Shown here: positions 1 to 7,944 of the stretch, piece after piece
How the letters are laid out: every line of letters begins with the position of its first letter
Numbering within the stretch: the first letter of the stretch is position 1
From: Prevotella sp. UBA746
GTDB lineage: Bacteria > Bacteroidota > Bacteroidia > Bacteroidales > Bacteroidaceae
Direction of reading: 5' to 3'
NCBI GenBank assembly: GCA_002298545.1
Contig: DBKQ01000109.1
Span: 20,060-60,213 of the forward strand
DNA: 40,154 nucleotides
Notes under the pieces: model-generated
Seen by the model: only the letters and a program-made list of their open reading frames with translations
The model's database searches: none
What the model was told of the DNA's origin: nothing
Program-made: the position numbers and the translations under genes

Positions 1-7
1 TTTGCAT

Positions 8-15
8 TATCTTTG
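8..15 (+). promoter_or_regulatory. -7 promoter element of kduI-kduD
   Basis: TATCTTTG matches the Bacteroidetes -7 consensus TAnnTTTG. The -33 region lies at or beyond the window edge. Transcription would start near position 21, giving a very short leader before the ATG at 37. The possible TTG start at 13 overlaps this box, which argues against that start. Confidence 0.6.
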
Positions 16-36
16 CATAAGTTAAACACAATACGT

Positions 37-879
37 ATGAAAACAAATTATCAATTAAGATATGCTGCAAACCCGCGCGATGCCAAGGCGTACGACACGG
101 AGCGGCTGAGGGAGGACTTCTTGATAGAGCGTCTTTTTGCCGCCGACGAGGTGAATATGGTATACTCCATGTACGACCGTATGATTGTGGGCGGAGCCGA
201 ACCCGTCGACGAGGAGCTGAAACTCGAGGCTATCGATCCGCTCAAGGCACCGCATTTCACTACGCGCCGTGAGATTGGCGTGTTTAATGTAGGTGGTAGC
301 GGCTACGTAAAGGTGGGCGACCATACATTCCGACTCGGATACAAGGAGGCACTGTATATAGGAAGAGGCGAGCGCGATGTGGTGTTCGGCAGCGACGACA
401 AGAACAAGCCGGCACTGTTCTATTTCAACAGTACTACAGCCCATAAGGAATATCCTTGTCGCAAGGTTACGAAGGGAGATGCCCTCGTAGCCCACATGGG
501 AGCGCTGGAGACGAGCAATGAGCGCAATATCAACAAGATGATAGTTTCACAGGTGTTGCCCACATGCCAGTTGCAGATGGGTATGACGGAGCTTGCTCCG
601 GGAAGTGTGTGGAACACTATGCCGGCACACGTACACAGTCGTAGAATGGAGGCGTATTTCTATTTCGAACTCCCCGAAGACCAGGCTGTATGCCATTTCA
701 TGGGCGAGCCACAAGAGACAAGACATATATGGATGAAGGGCAATCAGGCGGTATTGTCGCCGGAATGGAGCATTCATTCGGCTGCGGCAACCCACAACTA
801 CACCTTTATCTGGGGAATGGGAGGAGAAAACCAGGACTATGGCGACCAGGACTTCTTTGAAATCAGCGAACTCAAGTGA
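37..879 (+). CDS. kduI: 5-dehydro-4-deoxy-D-glucuronate isomerase KduI
   Basis: KduI isomerises 5-keto-4-deoxyuronate, the product of unsaturated uronates released by pectin or glycosaminoglycan lyases, to 3-deoxy-D-glycero-2,5-hexodiulosonate in the cytoplasm. The ATG at 37 gives 280 residues, against 278 in E. coli. The cupin zinc ligands are visible as His198, His200, Glu205 (HVHSRRMEAY) and His247 (WSIHSA), each offset by two from the E. coli His196/His198/Glu203/His245 set. A TTG eight codons upstream falls inside the -7 promoter box and was rejected as the start. The gene is followed after 57 bp by kduD, the next enzyme of the pathway, so the two probably form an operon. No transporter, lyase or regulator of the pathway is in view; they may lie left of the window. 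The family assignment is firm. Confidence 0.95.
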   Translation: MKTNYQLRYAANPRDAKAYDTERLREDFLIERLFAADEVNMVYSMYDRMIVGGAEPVDEELKLEAIDPLKAPHFTTRREIGVFNVGGSGYVKVGDHTFRLGYKEALYIGRGERDVVFGSDDKNKPALFYFNSTTAHKEYPCRKVTKGDALVAHMGALETSNERNINKMIVSQVLPTCQLQMGMTELAPGSVWNTMPAHVHSRRMEAYFYFELPEDQAVCHFMGEPQETRHIWMKGNQAVLSPEWSIHSAAATHNYTFIWGMGGENQDYGDQDFFEISELK

Positions 880-936
880 CGGCTGTACAGGAGTGACTAA
901 CGAAAAGAAAACAAACTAACAGTTTAAATAAGTAAT

Positions 937-1740
937 ATGGATACATTTTCAAAAAATTTCTCCCTTGAGGGCAAAGTAGCTCTTATTACGGGAGCAGCCT
1001 ACGGTATCGGCTTCGCTATTGCCGAGGCTTATGCACAGGCAGGTGCAAAGATTGCCTTCAACTGCCGCTCGCAGCACCACATGGATCAGGCTCTTGCCGA
1101 CTATAAGGCTAAGGGTATCGACGCCAAGGGATATATCTGCGACGTAACAAAAGAGGACGAGGTGAAAAAGATGGTTGCCGACATCGAGAAGGAGCTTGGC
1201 GTCATCGATATCCTCGTAAACAATGCCGGTATCATCAAGCGTATTCCTATGACAGAAATGTCGGTAGAGGACTTCCGTCAGGTTGTCGACATCGACCTCA
1301 ACGCTCCGTTCATAGTATCTAAGGCTGTACTGCCGGGAATGATAAAGAAAGGTCACGGAAAGATTATCAACGTTTGCTCTATGATGAGCGAGCTGGGTCG
1401 TGAAACTGTTTCTGCATACGCTGCTGCCAAGGGCGGACTGAAGATGCTGACACGCAATATCTGCTCTGAGTTCGGTGAGCACAATATCCAGTGTAACGGT
1501 ATCGGTCCGGGCTATATCGCAACTCCTCAGACAGCTCCTCTACGTGAGCGTCAGGCAGACGGCAGCCGCCATCCGTTCGACAGCTTCATCGTTAGCAAGA
1601 CTCCTGCTGCACGCTGGGGTACTCCAGAGGACCTTATGGGACCGGCTGTGTTCCTTGCTTCAGACGCCAGCGACTTCGTCAACGGACACATCTTGTATGT
1701 TGACGGCGGTATCCTTGCATACATCGGCAAGCAGCCTTGA
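937..1740 (+). CDS. kduD: 2-dehydro-3-deoxy-D-gluconate 5-dehydrogenase KduD (SDR)
   Basis: KduD reduces the KduI product to 2-keto-3-deoxygluconate with NAD(P)H and so feeds uronates into the KDG branch. The 267-residue protein is a classical short-chain dehydrogenase: the nucleotide-binding TGAAYGIG is at residues 18-25, NNAG at 95-98, and the catalytic Ser148, Tyr161 and Lys165 lie in NVCSMMSELGRETVSAYAAA. The segment INVCSMMSELGR and the C-terminal VNGHILYVDGGILAYIG are typical of KduD. The N-terminus is about 14 residues longer than in E. coli (253 residues), as is common in Bacteroidetes. It follows kduI and is closed by a strong bidirectional terminator, so kduI-kduD looks like the 3' end of a transcription unit. 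Other SDR substrates are possible, but the pairing with kduI makes this call secure. Confidence 0.94.
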   Translation: MDTFSKNFSLEGKVALITGAAYGIGFAIAEAYAQAGAKIAFNCRSQHHMDQALADYKAKGIDAKGYICDVTKEDEVKKMVADIEKELGVIDILVNNAGIIKRIPMTEMSVEDFRQVVDIDLNAPFIVSKAVLPGMIKKGHGKIINVCSMMSELGRETVSAYAAAKGGLKMLTRNICSEFGEHNIQCNGIGPGYIATPQTAPLRERQADGSRHPFDSFIVSKTPAARWGTPEDLMGPAVFLASDASDFVNGHILYVDGGILAYIGKQP

Positions 1741-1813
1741 TGAACAGATATAATATATTCAGAGTTAGATTCTGTAAAATATTTGGAGCTTGAATCTGTA
1801 ATATATATGAATA

Positions 1814-1848
1814 AAAAATCCCAGTAGCACAACGCAACTGGGATTTTT
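1814..1848. terminator. Bidirectional Rho-independent terminator
   Basis: A perfect 12-bp stem (AAAAATCCCAGT at 1814-1825 and its complement at 1837-1848) encloses an 11-nt loop. It has T-runs on both strands and lies between convergent kduD and the FKBP gene, so it probably serves both. Two smaller hairpins follow at 1859-1875 (ATACGGC/GCCGTAT) and about 1890-1906 (ACGAC/GTCGT). Confidence 0.85.
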
Positions 1849-1910
1849 CTGATTAATGATACGGCGTTGCCGTATGTTTATTTCTTAGATACGACCTTTT
1901 GTCGTAAGTA

Positions 1911-2906
1911 TTATTTCTTCTTACCCTTAAAAGGATTCTTCTTTCCAACCAACTTGTTGGCAACCTTTACCGCCGGTTTCTCGTTAGATTTTTCAGCTGT
2001 CTTAGCCTCCGGTTTCTCAATGTCAACAAGCTCAACGGTGAAGATAAGGGCATCATAAGGCTTGATGTCGCGTCCGGCACCCCTCTCGCCATAGGCAAGG
2101 TTATAAGGAATATAAAGCTCCCACTTGCTGCCTACAGGCATCAGCTGCAGAGCTTCAGTCCAACCCTTGATAACCTGAGTAACGCCGAAGGTTGTAGTCT
2201 GTGGATTGCGCTTGTAGCTGCTGTCGAACACCTTACCTTCTACAGTCTTTCCTTCGTACTTCACCTTCACGCGGTCAGTAGCCTTAGGCTTCTCGCCCGT
2301 TCCGGCAGTCAGCACCTTATATTGCAGTCCGCTTGGCAGCGTAACCACGCCTTCCTTCTTTGCATTCTGTGCGAGGAAAGTCTCTCCAATCTTCTTTGTC
2401 TTCTGGTTTTCAGCCTCGATATTAGCCTTCACAACCTTCTCGAAGTAAGGCTTTGCAATGGAGTCGGCAAAAACAGAATTGTCTTTCTTCAGCGCTGCGA
2501 TAAAGCCCTCGTTAAAGAGTTTGTCGTTGATGGAATCCTTAGCGTTCTTGAATTCCTCCTTCAGATAAGGCAGCATTCTGCCGTCAACCATAAGAGCAAT
2601 CTGCTGTCCGGCAGCATATGCCTTCACCTTATTGCTCATGCCTTGTTTCAGTACATCCTCGTATCCTTTCAGGAAATCAGCCATATCGCTCTCCTCTACT
2701 CCAAAGTTCTGCTTCAGATAAGGCAGCAGTCCTTCAGTGCGCGCCATGCCGGCAGCATAGCTCAGAGAGTCTGACTTAGTGTTCAGCTTAACTGTTTCAG
2801 CAACAGTTTCCGTCTTTTTTGCTTTCTTGTCCTTCTTGGCGGCGTATGCCGTAGAGAACGCTCCGCTTGCAATAATGGCGAGAGCGACAAATAATGTTTT
2901 TTTCAT
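1911..2906 (-). CDS. FKBP-type peptidyl-prolyl isomerase, predicted exported
   Basis: This 331-residue protein has a Sec signal peptide (MKKTLFVALAIIASG..., cleavage near AYA-22), so it should fold proteins in the periplasm. A helical FKBP_N dimerisation region (about residues 45-180, DSLSYAAGMARTEGL) is followed by an FKBP catalytic domain at about 185-300. The pocket residues of the FKBP fold are visible in VKVKYEGK, KVFDSS, VIKGWTEAL and LAYGERGAG. The C-terminus is an unusual low-complexity tail rich in Lys, Pro and Ala, ending NPFKGKKK. The layout resembles E. coli FkpA or the Mip proteins. It is the last of three tandem FKBP genes on this strand, 163 bp from its neighbour and possibly co-transcribed with it. 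The specific client is unknown. Confidence 0.9.
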   Translation of the reverse strand: MKKTLFVALAIIASGAFSTAYAAKKDKKAKKTETVAETVKLNTKSDSLSYAAGMARTEGLLPYLKQNFGVEESDMADFLKGYEDVLKQGMSNKVKAYAAGQQIALMVDGRMLPYLKEEFKNAKDSINDKLFNEGFIAALKKDNSVFADSIAKPYFEKVVKANIEAENQKTKKIGETFLAQNAKKEGVVTLPSGLQYKVLTAGTGEKPKATDRVKVKYEGKTVEGKVFDSSYKRNPQTTTFGVTQVIKGWTEALQLMPVGSKWELYIPYNLAYGERGAGRDIKPYDALIFTVELVDIEKPEAKTAEKSNEKPAVKVANKLVGKKNPFKGKKK

Positions 2907-3038
2907 CTTGCTGTTAGTTTTTATATATTACATGAGTTGACAAGTAGACAAGCTGACGAGGATATTCCCGGTCACTTCCTGCTACTTGCCAACTCTATAA
3001 ATGTAAAGTCAACCGTCTGCCGGTTAAACTTCTATAAT

Positions 3039-3061
3039 CTCTAATCCTTATTCTCTAATCC
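3039..3061 (-). repeat. 23-bp copy of a dispersed GGATTA-type repeat
   Basis: Read on the minus strand, this segment is GGATTAGAGAATAAGG followed by ATTAGAG. It lies just downstream of the lipoprotein FKBP stop codon. The same 23 bases occur at 9561-9583 on the plus strand, just after ychF. Both belong to the GGGATTA heptad family seen again near 9974, 15170 and 16340. Confidence 0.75.
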
Positions 3062-3069
3062 ATAATCCC

Positions 3070-4038
3070 TTACTGCTGCTTAGCCTGAGCAGCCTTGATA
3101 GCCGCCTCGAGTTTAGCCTTCTGCTCAGGAGTCATCTGCTGACCGCCGGCAGCAGCCTGTGGCTCGCTCTTCTCGATGCTGATGAGCTGGATTTTGAAGA
3201 TAAGAGTAGAGAAAGGTTTGATCTGTCCCTGGTCGCGAGAGCCGTAAGCCAATTCCTGAGGAATAACAACCTCCCAAGTACTACCTACAGGCATGTGTGT
3301 AAGAGCTTCGGTAAATCCTGGAATAACCTGGTTAACCTGGAAAGAAGCCGGTTCTTTGCGCTCGTAGCTGCTGTCGAATACCTTTCCGTCAATAGTCTTT
3401 CCCTCGTACATCAGTTTTACGGTAGAAGTAGCGGTAGGAACCTCACCAGTTCCGGCAGTTAATACCTTGTAGCATACTCCGCCCTTGAGTTTCTTCACAC
3501 CGGCACCCTTGCTGTATTTTGCAACGAATGCAGCGTTCTGCTTCTTGTATGCACCATACTGTTTAGACATCGACTCGTCTTTTATTTCCTGCATCTTGCG
3601 CTGAGCCACTTCCTGAGCCTGCTCAACAGTCATGAGTCCCTTTTTGCCGGTAGTTCCGCTGATGAATCCAGCCATGAAGTTCTTCAGAGAGATAGTCTTG
3701 GTAGAATCCTCACCAAAGAGTTCGTGGTTGATGCTACGTACCATCTGGTTGGAAATCTGCTGACCGATTTGTATACCGGCATAGTAAGCAGCCTTTTTCT
3801 TGTCGTCGCCAGCGTTGGCACCCTCGTTAAGTCCCTTGATAAATTCGTCGATATAAGCTGTATCAACGCCCAGGTTGCTAACGAGATAATCTTTCAGTCC
3901 CTGTGTCTGTGCCATACCGATGGCATAGCTCAGAGAGTCTACATTGTTCTTCAAGTCAGCCTTAGGGGTTGACTTTCCGCATGAAGCGAAACCGGCAGCA
4001 ACAACTGCAGCTGCTGCGAGTAATGTAATTTTCTTCAT
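3070..4038 (-). CDS. FKBP-type peptidyl-prolyl isomerase, lipoprotein
   Basis: A 322-residue prolyl isomerase with a lipoprotein signal peptide (lipobox AGFASC, lipidated Cys near residue 20), so it should be membrane-anchored in the periplasm or outer membrane. The N-terminal helical domain (DSLSYAIGMAQTQGLKDYL) matches the paralogue downstream and is followed by an FKBP domain at about residues 185-295. The hydrophobic floor of the pocket is Phe (VIPGFTEAL) where the other two paralogues have Trp, which could alter substrate preference. The C-terminal tail is Ala/Gln/Lys-rich (QAKLEAAIKAAQAKQQ type), different from the basic tail of its neighbour. It sits between the other two FKBP genes. 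The upstream gap carries 18-bp tandem repeats and no promoter that I can recognise. Confidence 0.9.
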   Translation of the reverse strand: MKKITLLAAAAVVAAGFASCGKSTPKADLKNNVDSLSYAIGMAQTQGLKDYLVSNLGVDTAYIDEFIKGLNEGANAGDDKKKAAYYAGIQIGQQISNQMVRSINHELFGEDSTKTISLKNFMAGFISGTTGKKGLMTVEQAQEVAQRKMQEIKDESMSKQYGAYKKQNAAFVAKYSKGAGVKKLKGGVCYKVLTAGTGEVPTATSTVKLMYEGKTIDGKVFDSSYERKEPASFQVNQVIPGFTEALTHMPVGSTWEVVIPQELAYGSRDQGQIKPFSTLIFKIQLISIEKSEPQAAAGGQQMTPEQKAKLEAAIKAAQAKQQ

Positions 4039-4086
4039 TTTTGTTTATTTTTTTTGTTTATTTTTTCTTTTGGGCTAGGATATCTG

Positions 4087-4158
4087 GTCTAGATATCCTA
4101 GAAAGTCTAGATATCCTAGAAAGTCTATATATTATAGAAGTTCTAGATATCCTAGGAA
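4087..4158. repeat. Four tandem copies of an 18-bp palindromic repeat
   Basis: The unit GTCTAGATATCCTAGAAA occurs at 4087-4104 and 4105-4122 identically, then in degenerate form at 4123-4140 and 4141-4158. Each unit has TCTAG and CTAGA arms around ATATC, so each can fold on itself. An inverted partial copy (CTAGGATATC) precedes the array near 4075. It lies between two FKBP genes. Confidence 0.85.
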
Positions 4159-4185
4159 TTCTAAAACTATAGCTTTATAGCTTCT

Positions 4186-4791
4186 TTACATCACCTTAAT
4201 CAGTTCAACATCAAAGATGAGGGTTGCGAAAGGAGGAATAGACGCTCCTGCTCCACTCTCGCCATAAGCGAGGATGTAAGGAATGAAGAAACGGTATTTT
4301 GCACCCTCTTGCATGAGCTGCAAACCTTCTGTCCATCCCGGTATAACCTGGTTGAGAGGGAATACAGCAGGCTCACCGCGCTGTATGCTGCTGTCGAAGA
4401 CCTGTCCGTTGATAAGGAATCCCTCGTAGTGGCATTTTACTTTGTCGGTAGCCTTTGGCTTTTTGCCGTCGCCCTCTTGGAGTACCATATACTGCAGTCC
4501 GCTTGGCAGTGTTACCACACCTTCCTTCTTGGCGTTCTCCTTTAGATAAGCCTCTCCTTCAGCCTTGGCAACCTTGCCCTGCTCTGCACGCTGGGCGTTG
4601 ATGCGCTCTTCCTGCTTGCGGAAATAGTCCTGCACGATAGTCTGTGCATCTTTATGCGATACTTTTAGTTCTTTTCCGTTTATAACGTCTTTGATAGCTG
4701 CTGCGAAATCATCAATGTTAAGATCTGATGCGCCCATCTGAGCCAATTGTTGACCAATGCCCAAACCAAGGGCGTAGCTTACTTTGTCCAT
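4186..4791 (-). CDS. FKBP-type peptidyl-prolyl isomerase, cytosolic (FklB-like)
   Basis: A 201-residue prolyl cis-trans isomerase of the FklB/Mip type without a signal peptide (it starts MDKVSYALGLGIGQQL), so it should be cytosolic. The first 85 or so residues form the helical FKBP_N dimerisation domain. The FKBP domain follows with CHYEGFLINGQVFDSS, VIPGWTEGL, LAYGESGAG and FATLIFDVELI, all conserved pocket or core segments. The length fits FklB (206 residues in E. coli). It is the first gene of the minus-strand FKBP trio. A -7-like box (TACCTTTG on the minus strand, 4882-4889) lies about 90 bp upstream of its start. Redundancy with the other two copies is likely, but the different predicted locations suggest division of labour by compartment. 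Confidence 0.9.
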   Translation of the reverse strand: MDKVSYALGLGIGQQLAQMGASDLNIDDFAAAIKDVINGKELKVSHKDAQTIVQDYFRKQEERINAQRAEQGKVAKAEGEAYLKENAKKEGVVTLPSGLQYMVLQEGDGKKPKATDKVKCHYEGFLINGQVFDSSIQRGEPAVFPLNQVIPGWTEGLQLMQEGAKYRFFIPYILAYGESGAGASIPPFATLIFDVELIKVM

Positions 4792-4881
4792 TTGCTTGTC
4801 TTTATGTATTTTTAGTTTATAATATTACACTTTGAGGCTGATACAGCCATCGTAAGGCTTTAGTATCATATCAAAAGCGCA

Positions 4882-4889
4882 CAAAGGTA
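4882..4889 (-). promoter_or_regulatory. -7 promoter element for the FKBP gene trio
   Basis: On the minus strand this reads TACCTTTG, matching TAnnTTTG. I see no good -33 TTTG at the usual spacing, so the call rests on the -7 box and its position in a divergent intergenic region. Confidence 0.45.
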
Positions 4890-4932
4890 CTATTTTTATC
4901 TGACTAAGTGTACAGTATTAAAGAAAAAACGC

Positions 4933-4940
4933 TAATTTTG
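4933..4940 (+). promoter_or_regulatory. -7 promoter element for sirtuin-OPT operon
   Basis: TAATTTTG matches the Bacteroidetes -7 consensus and is followed by TGCA. Transcription would start near 4946, giving a leader of about 80 nt. A -33 element is not obvious. Confidence 0.5.
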
Positions 4941-5028
4941 TGCATTCTTAAAGCATTTTATGCTTTGCTACGATAAAGTTATTATGTAGAAACGCTGCTT
5001 ATGCAGACTTTCAAAAAACTGAATTATT

Positions 5029-5724
5029 ATGAAGAAGATTGTTGTACTTACCGGTGCCGGAATGTCTGCCGAGAGCGGACTAAGCACTTTCCGTGATGCT
5101 GACGGACTGTGGGAGAATTATCCCGTGAGCCGTGTTGCCACCCATGAAGCATGGGAGGCTGACCCAGAATATGTGAATGACTTTTATAATATGCTTCGCG
5201 GAAAGCTTGTCGATGCAAAACCTAACCGCGGGCATGAACTATTGGCAGGGTTGCAGGAAAAATATGATGTTAGCGTTGTTACTCAGAATGTTGACAACCT
5301 TCATGAGATGGCAGGGTCGAAGGATGTTATTCATCTGCATGGAGAACTGATGAAAGTCTGTTCGTCGAGAGATCCGTATAACCCACGTTTTATAAAGACA
5401 CTTACTCCGCCCGACATTACCGTAGCTCATGGTGAGAAGGCTGGTGACGGGTCGTTGCTGCGCCCGTTTATCGTATTTTTCGGAGAGAGTGTGCCTATGA
5501 TAGAACCGGCAATCGAGAAGGTTCAAGAGGCCGATATCTTTGTTATTATCGGAACTTCGCTGAATGTTTATCCCGCTGCCGGACTTATAGAATACGTACG
5601 TCCGGGAACTCCCGTTTATCTTATAGACCCGAAGCCGACGCGTGCCGGTGGGCCGCATGATATACATCAGATAGTGAAAGGTGCTTCGGCTGGAATGGCG
5701 GAACTGGTAAAGATTTTGGAATGA
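5029..5724 (+). CDS. Sir2-family NAD-dependent protein deacylase without zinc cysteines
   Basis: Sirtuins remove acyl groups from lysines using NAD+. The 231-residue protein has the NAD-binding GAGMSAESGLSTFRD (residues 9-23), TQNVDNLHE (85-93), the catalytic His104 in HLHGEL, and the late NAD-pocket IIGTSLNVYPAAGLI. The zinc-ribbon region between HLHGE and LLRPFIVFFGE has a single Cys (Cys111, KVCSSRDP), so the four Cys ligands of CobB and most sirtuins are absent. In the class III substrate motif (Tyr92 and Arg95 in E. coli CobB) the Tyr is kept as Tyr53, but the aligned Arg position is Leu56 with Arg at 57. Desuccinylase-type specificity is therefore uncertain. I recall similar zinc-less sirtuins in other Bacteroidetes. 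The OPT transporter gene starts 25 bp downstream, probably in the same transcript. Confidence 0.9.
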   Translation: MKKIVVLTGAGMSAESGLSTFRDADGLWENYPVSRVATHEAWEADPEYVNDFYNMLRGKLVDAKPNRGHELLAGLQEKYDVSVVTQNVDNLHEMAGSKDVIHLHGELMKVCSSRDPYNPRFIKTLTPPDITVAHGEKAGDGSLLRPFIVFFGESVPMIEPAIEKVQEADIFVIIGTSLNVYPAAGLIEYVRPGTPVYLIDPKPTRAGGPHDIHQIVKGASAGMAELVKILE

Positions 5725-5749
5725 AAATAACAAAACAAAATAAAAAAGA

Positions 5750-7744
5750 ATGGAAGAAAAAGAAAACATGCAACTCCCTGACAATGCGTTCAGGGAATTA
5801 AAGGAGGGAGAAAGCTACGAACCGATAATGAGTCCGAAGAAGGTCTATCCCGAGGTAAACATGTGGTCAGTAACGTGGGGTATACTCATGACAATGCTCT
5901 TCTCGGCAGCTGCTGCATATTTAGGACTCAAAGTGGGCCAGGTGTTTGAGGCAGCCATACCGATAGCCATCATTGCCGTGGGAGTGTCAACAGCTTCGAA
6001 GCGCAGCAAGGCTTTAGGAGAGAACGTTATAATTCAGAGTATAGGAGCTTGTTCCGGTGCAGTTGTGGCAGGAGCCATCTTCACTCTGCCTGCCATCTAC
6101 ATCCTTCAGGCAAAATACCCGGACATGAGTGTTTCGTTCTTCAAGATATTCCTCAGTTCGCTGCTTGGCGGAATAATCGGAATACTGTTTCTCATTCCTT
6201 TCCGCAAATATTTTGTCAGCGACATGCATGGCAAATACCCGTTCCCGGAGGCAACGGCAACGACACAGGTACTCGTTTCCGGTGCAAAGGGCGGCAGCCA
6301 GGCTAAGCCGTTGTTGCTTGCCGGTATCGTAGGCGGTTTATACGACTTTGTCGTTGCCACTTTCGGATGGTGGAACGAGAATTTCACTACACGTGTAGTA
6401 GGCTTCGGAGAGACACTTGCCGAGAAGGCGAAGTTAGTGTTTAAGATAAACACCGGAGCGGCAGTGTTCGGTCTCGGATATATTGTAGGACTGAAATATG
6501 CCTTTATCATAACACTCGGTTCGCTTGCAGTTTGGTGGGTGCTTGTGCCGGGAATGTCGCTGCTGTTCCACGACCAGGTGCTCAACCTGTGGAATCCGGA
6601 GCTGACACAGACCGTAGGCAGCATGTCGCCAGAGGAAATCTTCAAATACTACGGAAAGAGCATCGGTATTGGCGGTATAGCCATGGCAGGAATCATCGGT
6701 ATCATAAAGAGCTGGGGAATAATAAAAGGTGCTGTTTCGCTTGCTGCAAAGGAGATGAAGGGCAAGGGAGGTGCTGAGGCAGACGTGCCACGCACGCAGC
6801 GTGATATCTCGTTCAAGATAATAGCCGTCGGTTCAATTGTTACTATACTTGTAACTTTCGCCTTCTTCCTCTTCGGAGTGATGGACGGCAACTTGCTTTT
6901 TGCTATCGTCGGAATACTTCTCGTAGCAGTCATTGCATTCCTGTTCACTACAGTGGCAGCCAATGCCATTGCCATCGTGGGTAGTAATCCGGTTTCTGGC
7001 ATGACGCTGATGACGCTAATCCTCGCATCCGTCGTTATGGTTGCAGTGGGACTGCGCGGTACGGGCGGTATGGTGGCAGCGCTGATCATGGGTGGTGTGG
7101 TATGTACGGCATTGTCAATGGCAGGTGCCTTCATTACCGACTTGAAGATTGGCTATTGGCTCGGAACGACGCCAAAGAAGCAGGAGACGTGGAAGTTCTT
7201 GGGCACTCTCGTTTCTGCCGCAACTGTAGGTGGAGTGATGATGCTGCTCAACGATACCTACGGCTTTGCCAGCGGACAGCTTGCTGCTCCTCAGGCAAAT
7301 GCCATGGCGGCAGTCATTGACCCGCTGATGAATGGTGTGCGTGCACCATGGGAGCTTTACGGACTTGGAGCCTTGATAGCAATCATACTGACATACTTCA
7401 ACATTCCGGCACTTGCCTTTGCTCTCGGAATGTTCATTCCGCTGGAGTTGAACACCCCGTTGCTCGTGGGCGGATTTATCAATTGGTATGTAACGTCGCG
7501 TTCGAAGAATGCAGAGGTTAACAAGGCGCGCGGCGAGAAGGGAACGCTCATTGCCAGCGGATTCATTGCCGGCGGTGCACTGATGGGTGTCGTGAGTGCA
7601 TTGTTGCGCTTCTCCGGAGTGCAGTTTGATTATGAGGCATGGTGGGCGAACTCTTGGTCTGAAGTGTTGTCGCTTGTTGCCTATGCTTTGCTTATCCTGT
7701 ATTTTGTATGGGCAACAAAGGTAAAGGATGTAAAGCAGCAATAA
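5750..7744 (+). CDS. OPT-family oligopeptide/metal-chelate transporter
   Basis: A 664-residue polytopic inner-membrane protein of the oligopeptide transporter (OPT) superfamily, which imports small peptides or metal chelates by proton coupling. Many hydrophobic segments begin at about residue 35 (MWSVTWGILMTMLFSAAAAYLGL). Family landmarks are KYPFPEATATTQVLVSGA near residue 165 and GSNPVSGMTLMTLILAS near 415. The length fits bacterial OPT proteins of about 650-680 residues. The predicted N-terminus is soluble and charged. It follows the sirtuin by 25 bp and is closed by a hairpin terminator at 7832. The substrate cannot be told from sequence; small peptides are a reasonable guess in a peptide-using anaerobe. 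Confidence 0.9.
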   Translation: MEEKENMQLPDNAFRELKEGESYEPIMSPKKVYPEVNMWSVTWGILMTMLFSAAAAYLGLKVGQVFEAAIPIAIIAVGVSTASKRSKALGENVIIQSIGACSGAVVAGAIFTLPAIYILQAKYPDMSVSFFKIFLSSLLGGIIGILFLIPFRKYFVSDMHGKYPFPEATATTQVLVSGAKGGSQAKPLLLAGIVGGLYDFVVATFGWWNENFTTRVVGFGETLAEKAKLVFKINTGAAVFGLGYIVGLKYAFIITLGSLAVWWVLVPGMSLLFHDQVLNLWNPELTQTVGSMSPEEIFKYYGKSIGIGGIAMAGIIGIIKSWGIIKGAVSLAAKEMKGKGGAEADVPRTQRDISFKIIAVGSIVTILVTFAFFLFGVMDGNLLFAIVGILLVAVIAFLFTTVAANAIAIVGSNPVSGMTLMTLILASVVMVAVGLRGTGGMVAALIMGGVVCTALSMAGAFITDLKIGYWLGTTPKKQETWKFLGTLVSAATVGGVMMLLNDTYGFASGQLAAPQANAMAAVIDPLMNGVRAPWELYGLGALIAIILTYFNIPALAFALGMFIPLELNTPLLVGGFINWYVTSRSKNAEVNKARGEKGTLIASGFIAGGALMGVVSALLRFSGVQFDYEAWWANSWSEVLSLVAYALLILYFVWATKVKDVKQQ

Positions 7745-7831
7745 TTCATCACCAGTACAAAATTCGGAACTTGAATTCATAGATAATGTAATTGCCGACA
7801 GCGTTTTTAATCGCAGGTCGACAGTAACGGA

Positions 7832-7871
7832 AATAAACCCGTTGGCGAGTGTTCTTGTCAGCGGGTTTATT
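7832..7871 (+). terminator. Rho-independent terminator after OPT gene
   Basis: AATAAACCCG (7832-7841) pairs with CGGGTTTATT (7862-7871), with a further short GC pairing inside the loop, followed by TCTTTTTT. It ends the sirtuin-OPT unit. Confidence 0.8.
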
Positions 7872-7944
7872 CTTTTTTCCCGTTCCACGGCTAATATCAT
7901 TGTTTCAACACGATGCCGAACATTAAGGGTGCATTATAAATTCT

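Noticed and set aside
13..36. TTG start for kduI eight codons upstream
   Set aside because: It falls within the -7 promoter box, and the ATG at 37 gives the family length and residue register.
1761..1808. Pair of GATTCTGTAA/GAATCTGTAA direct repeats after kduD
   Set aside because: Only two short imperfect copies in AT-rich sequence, within chance expectation.
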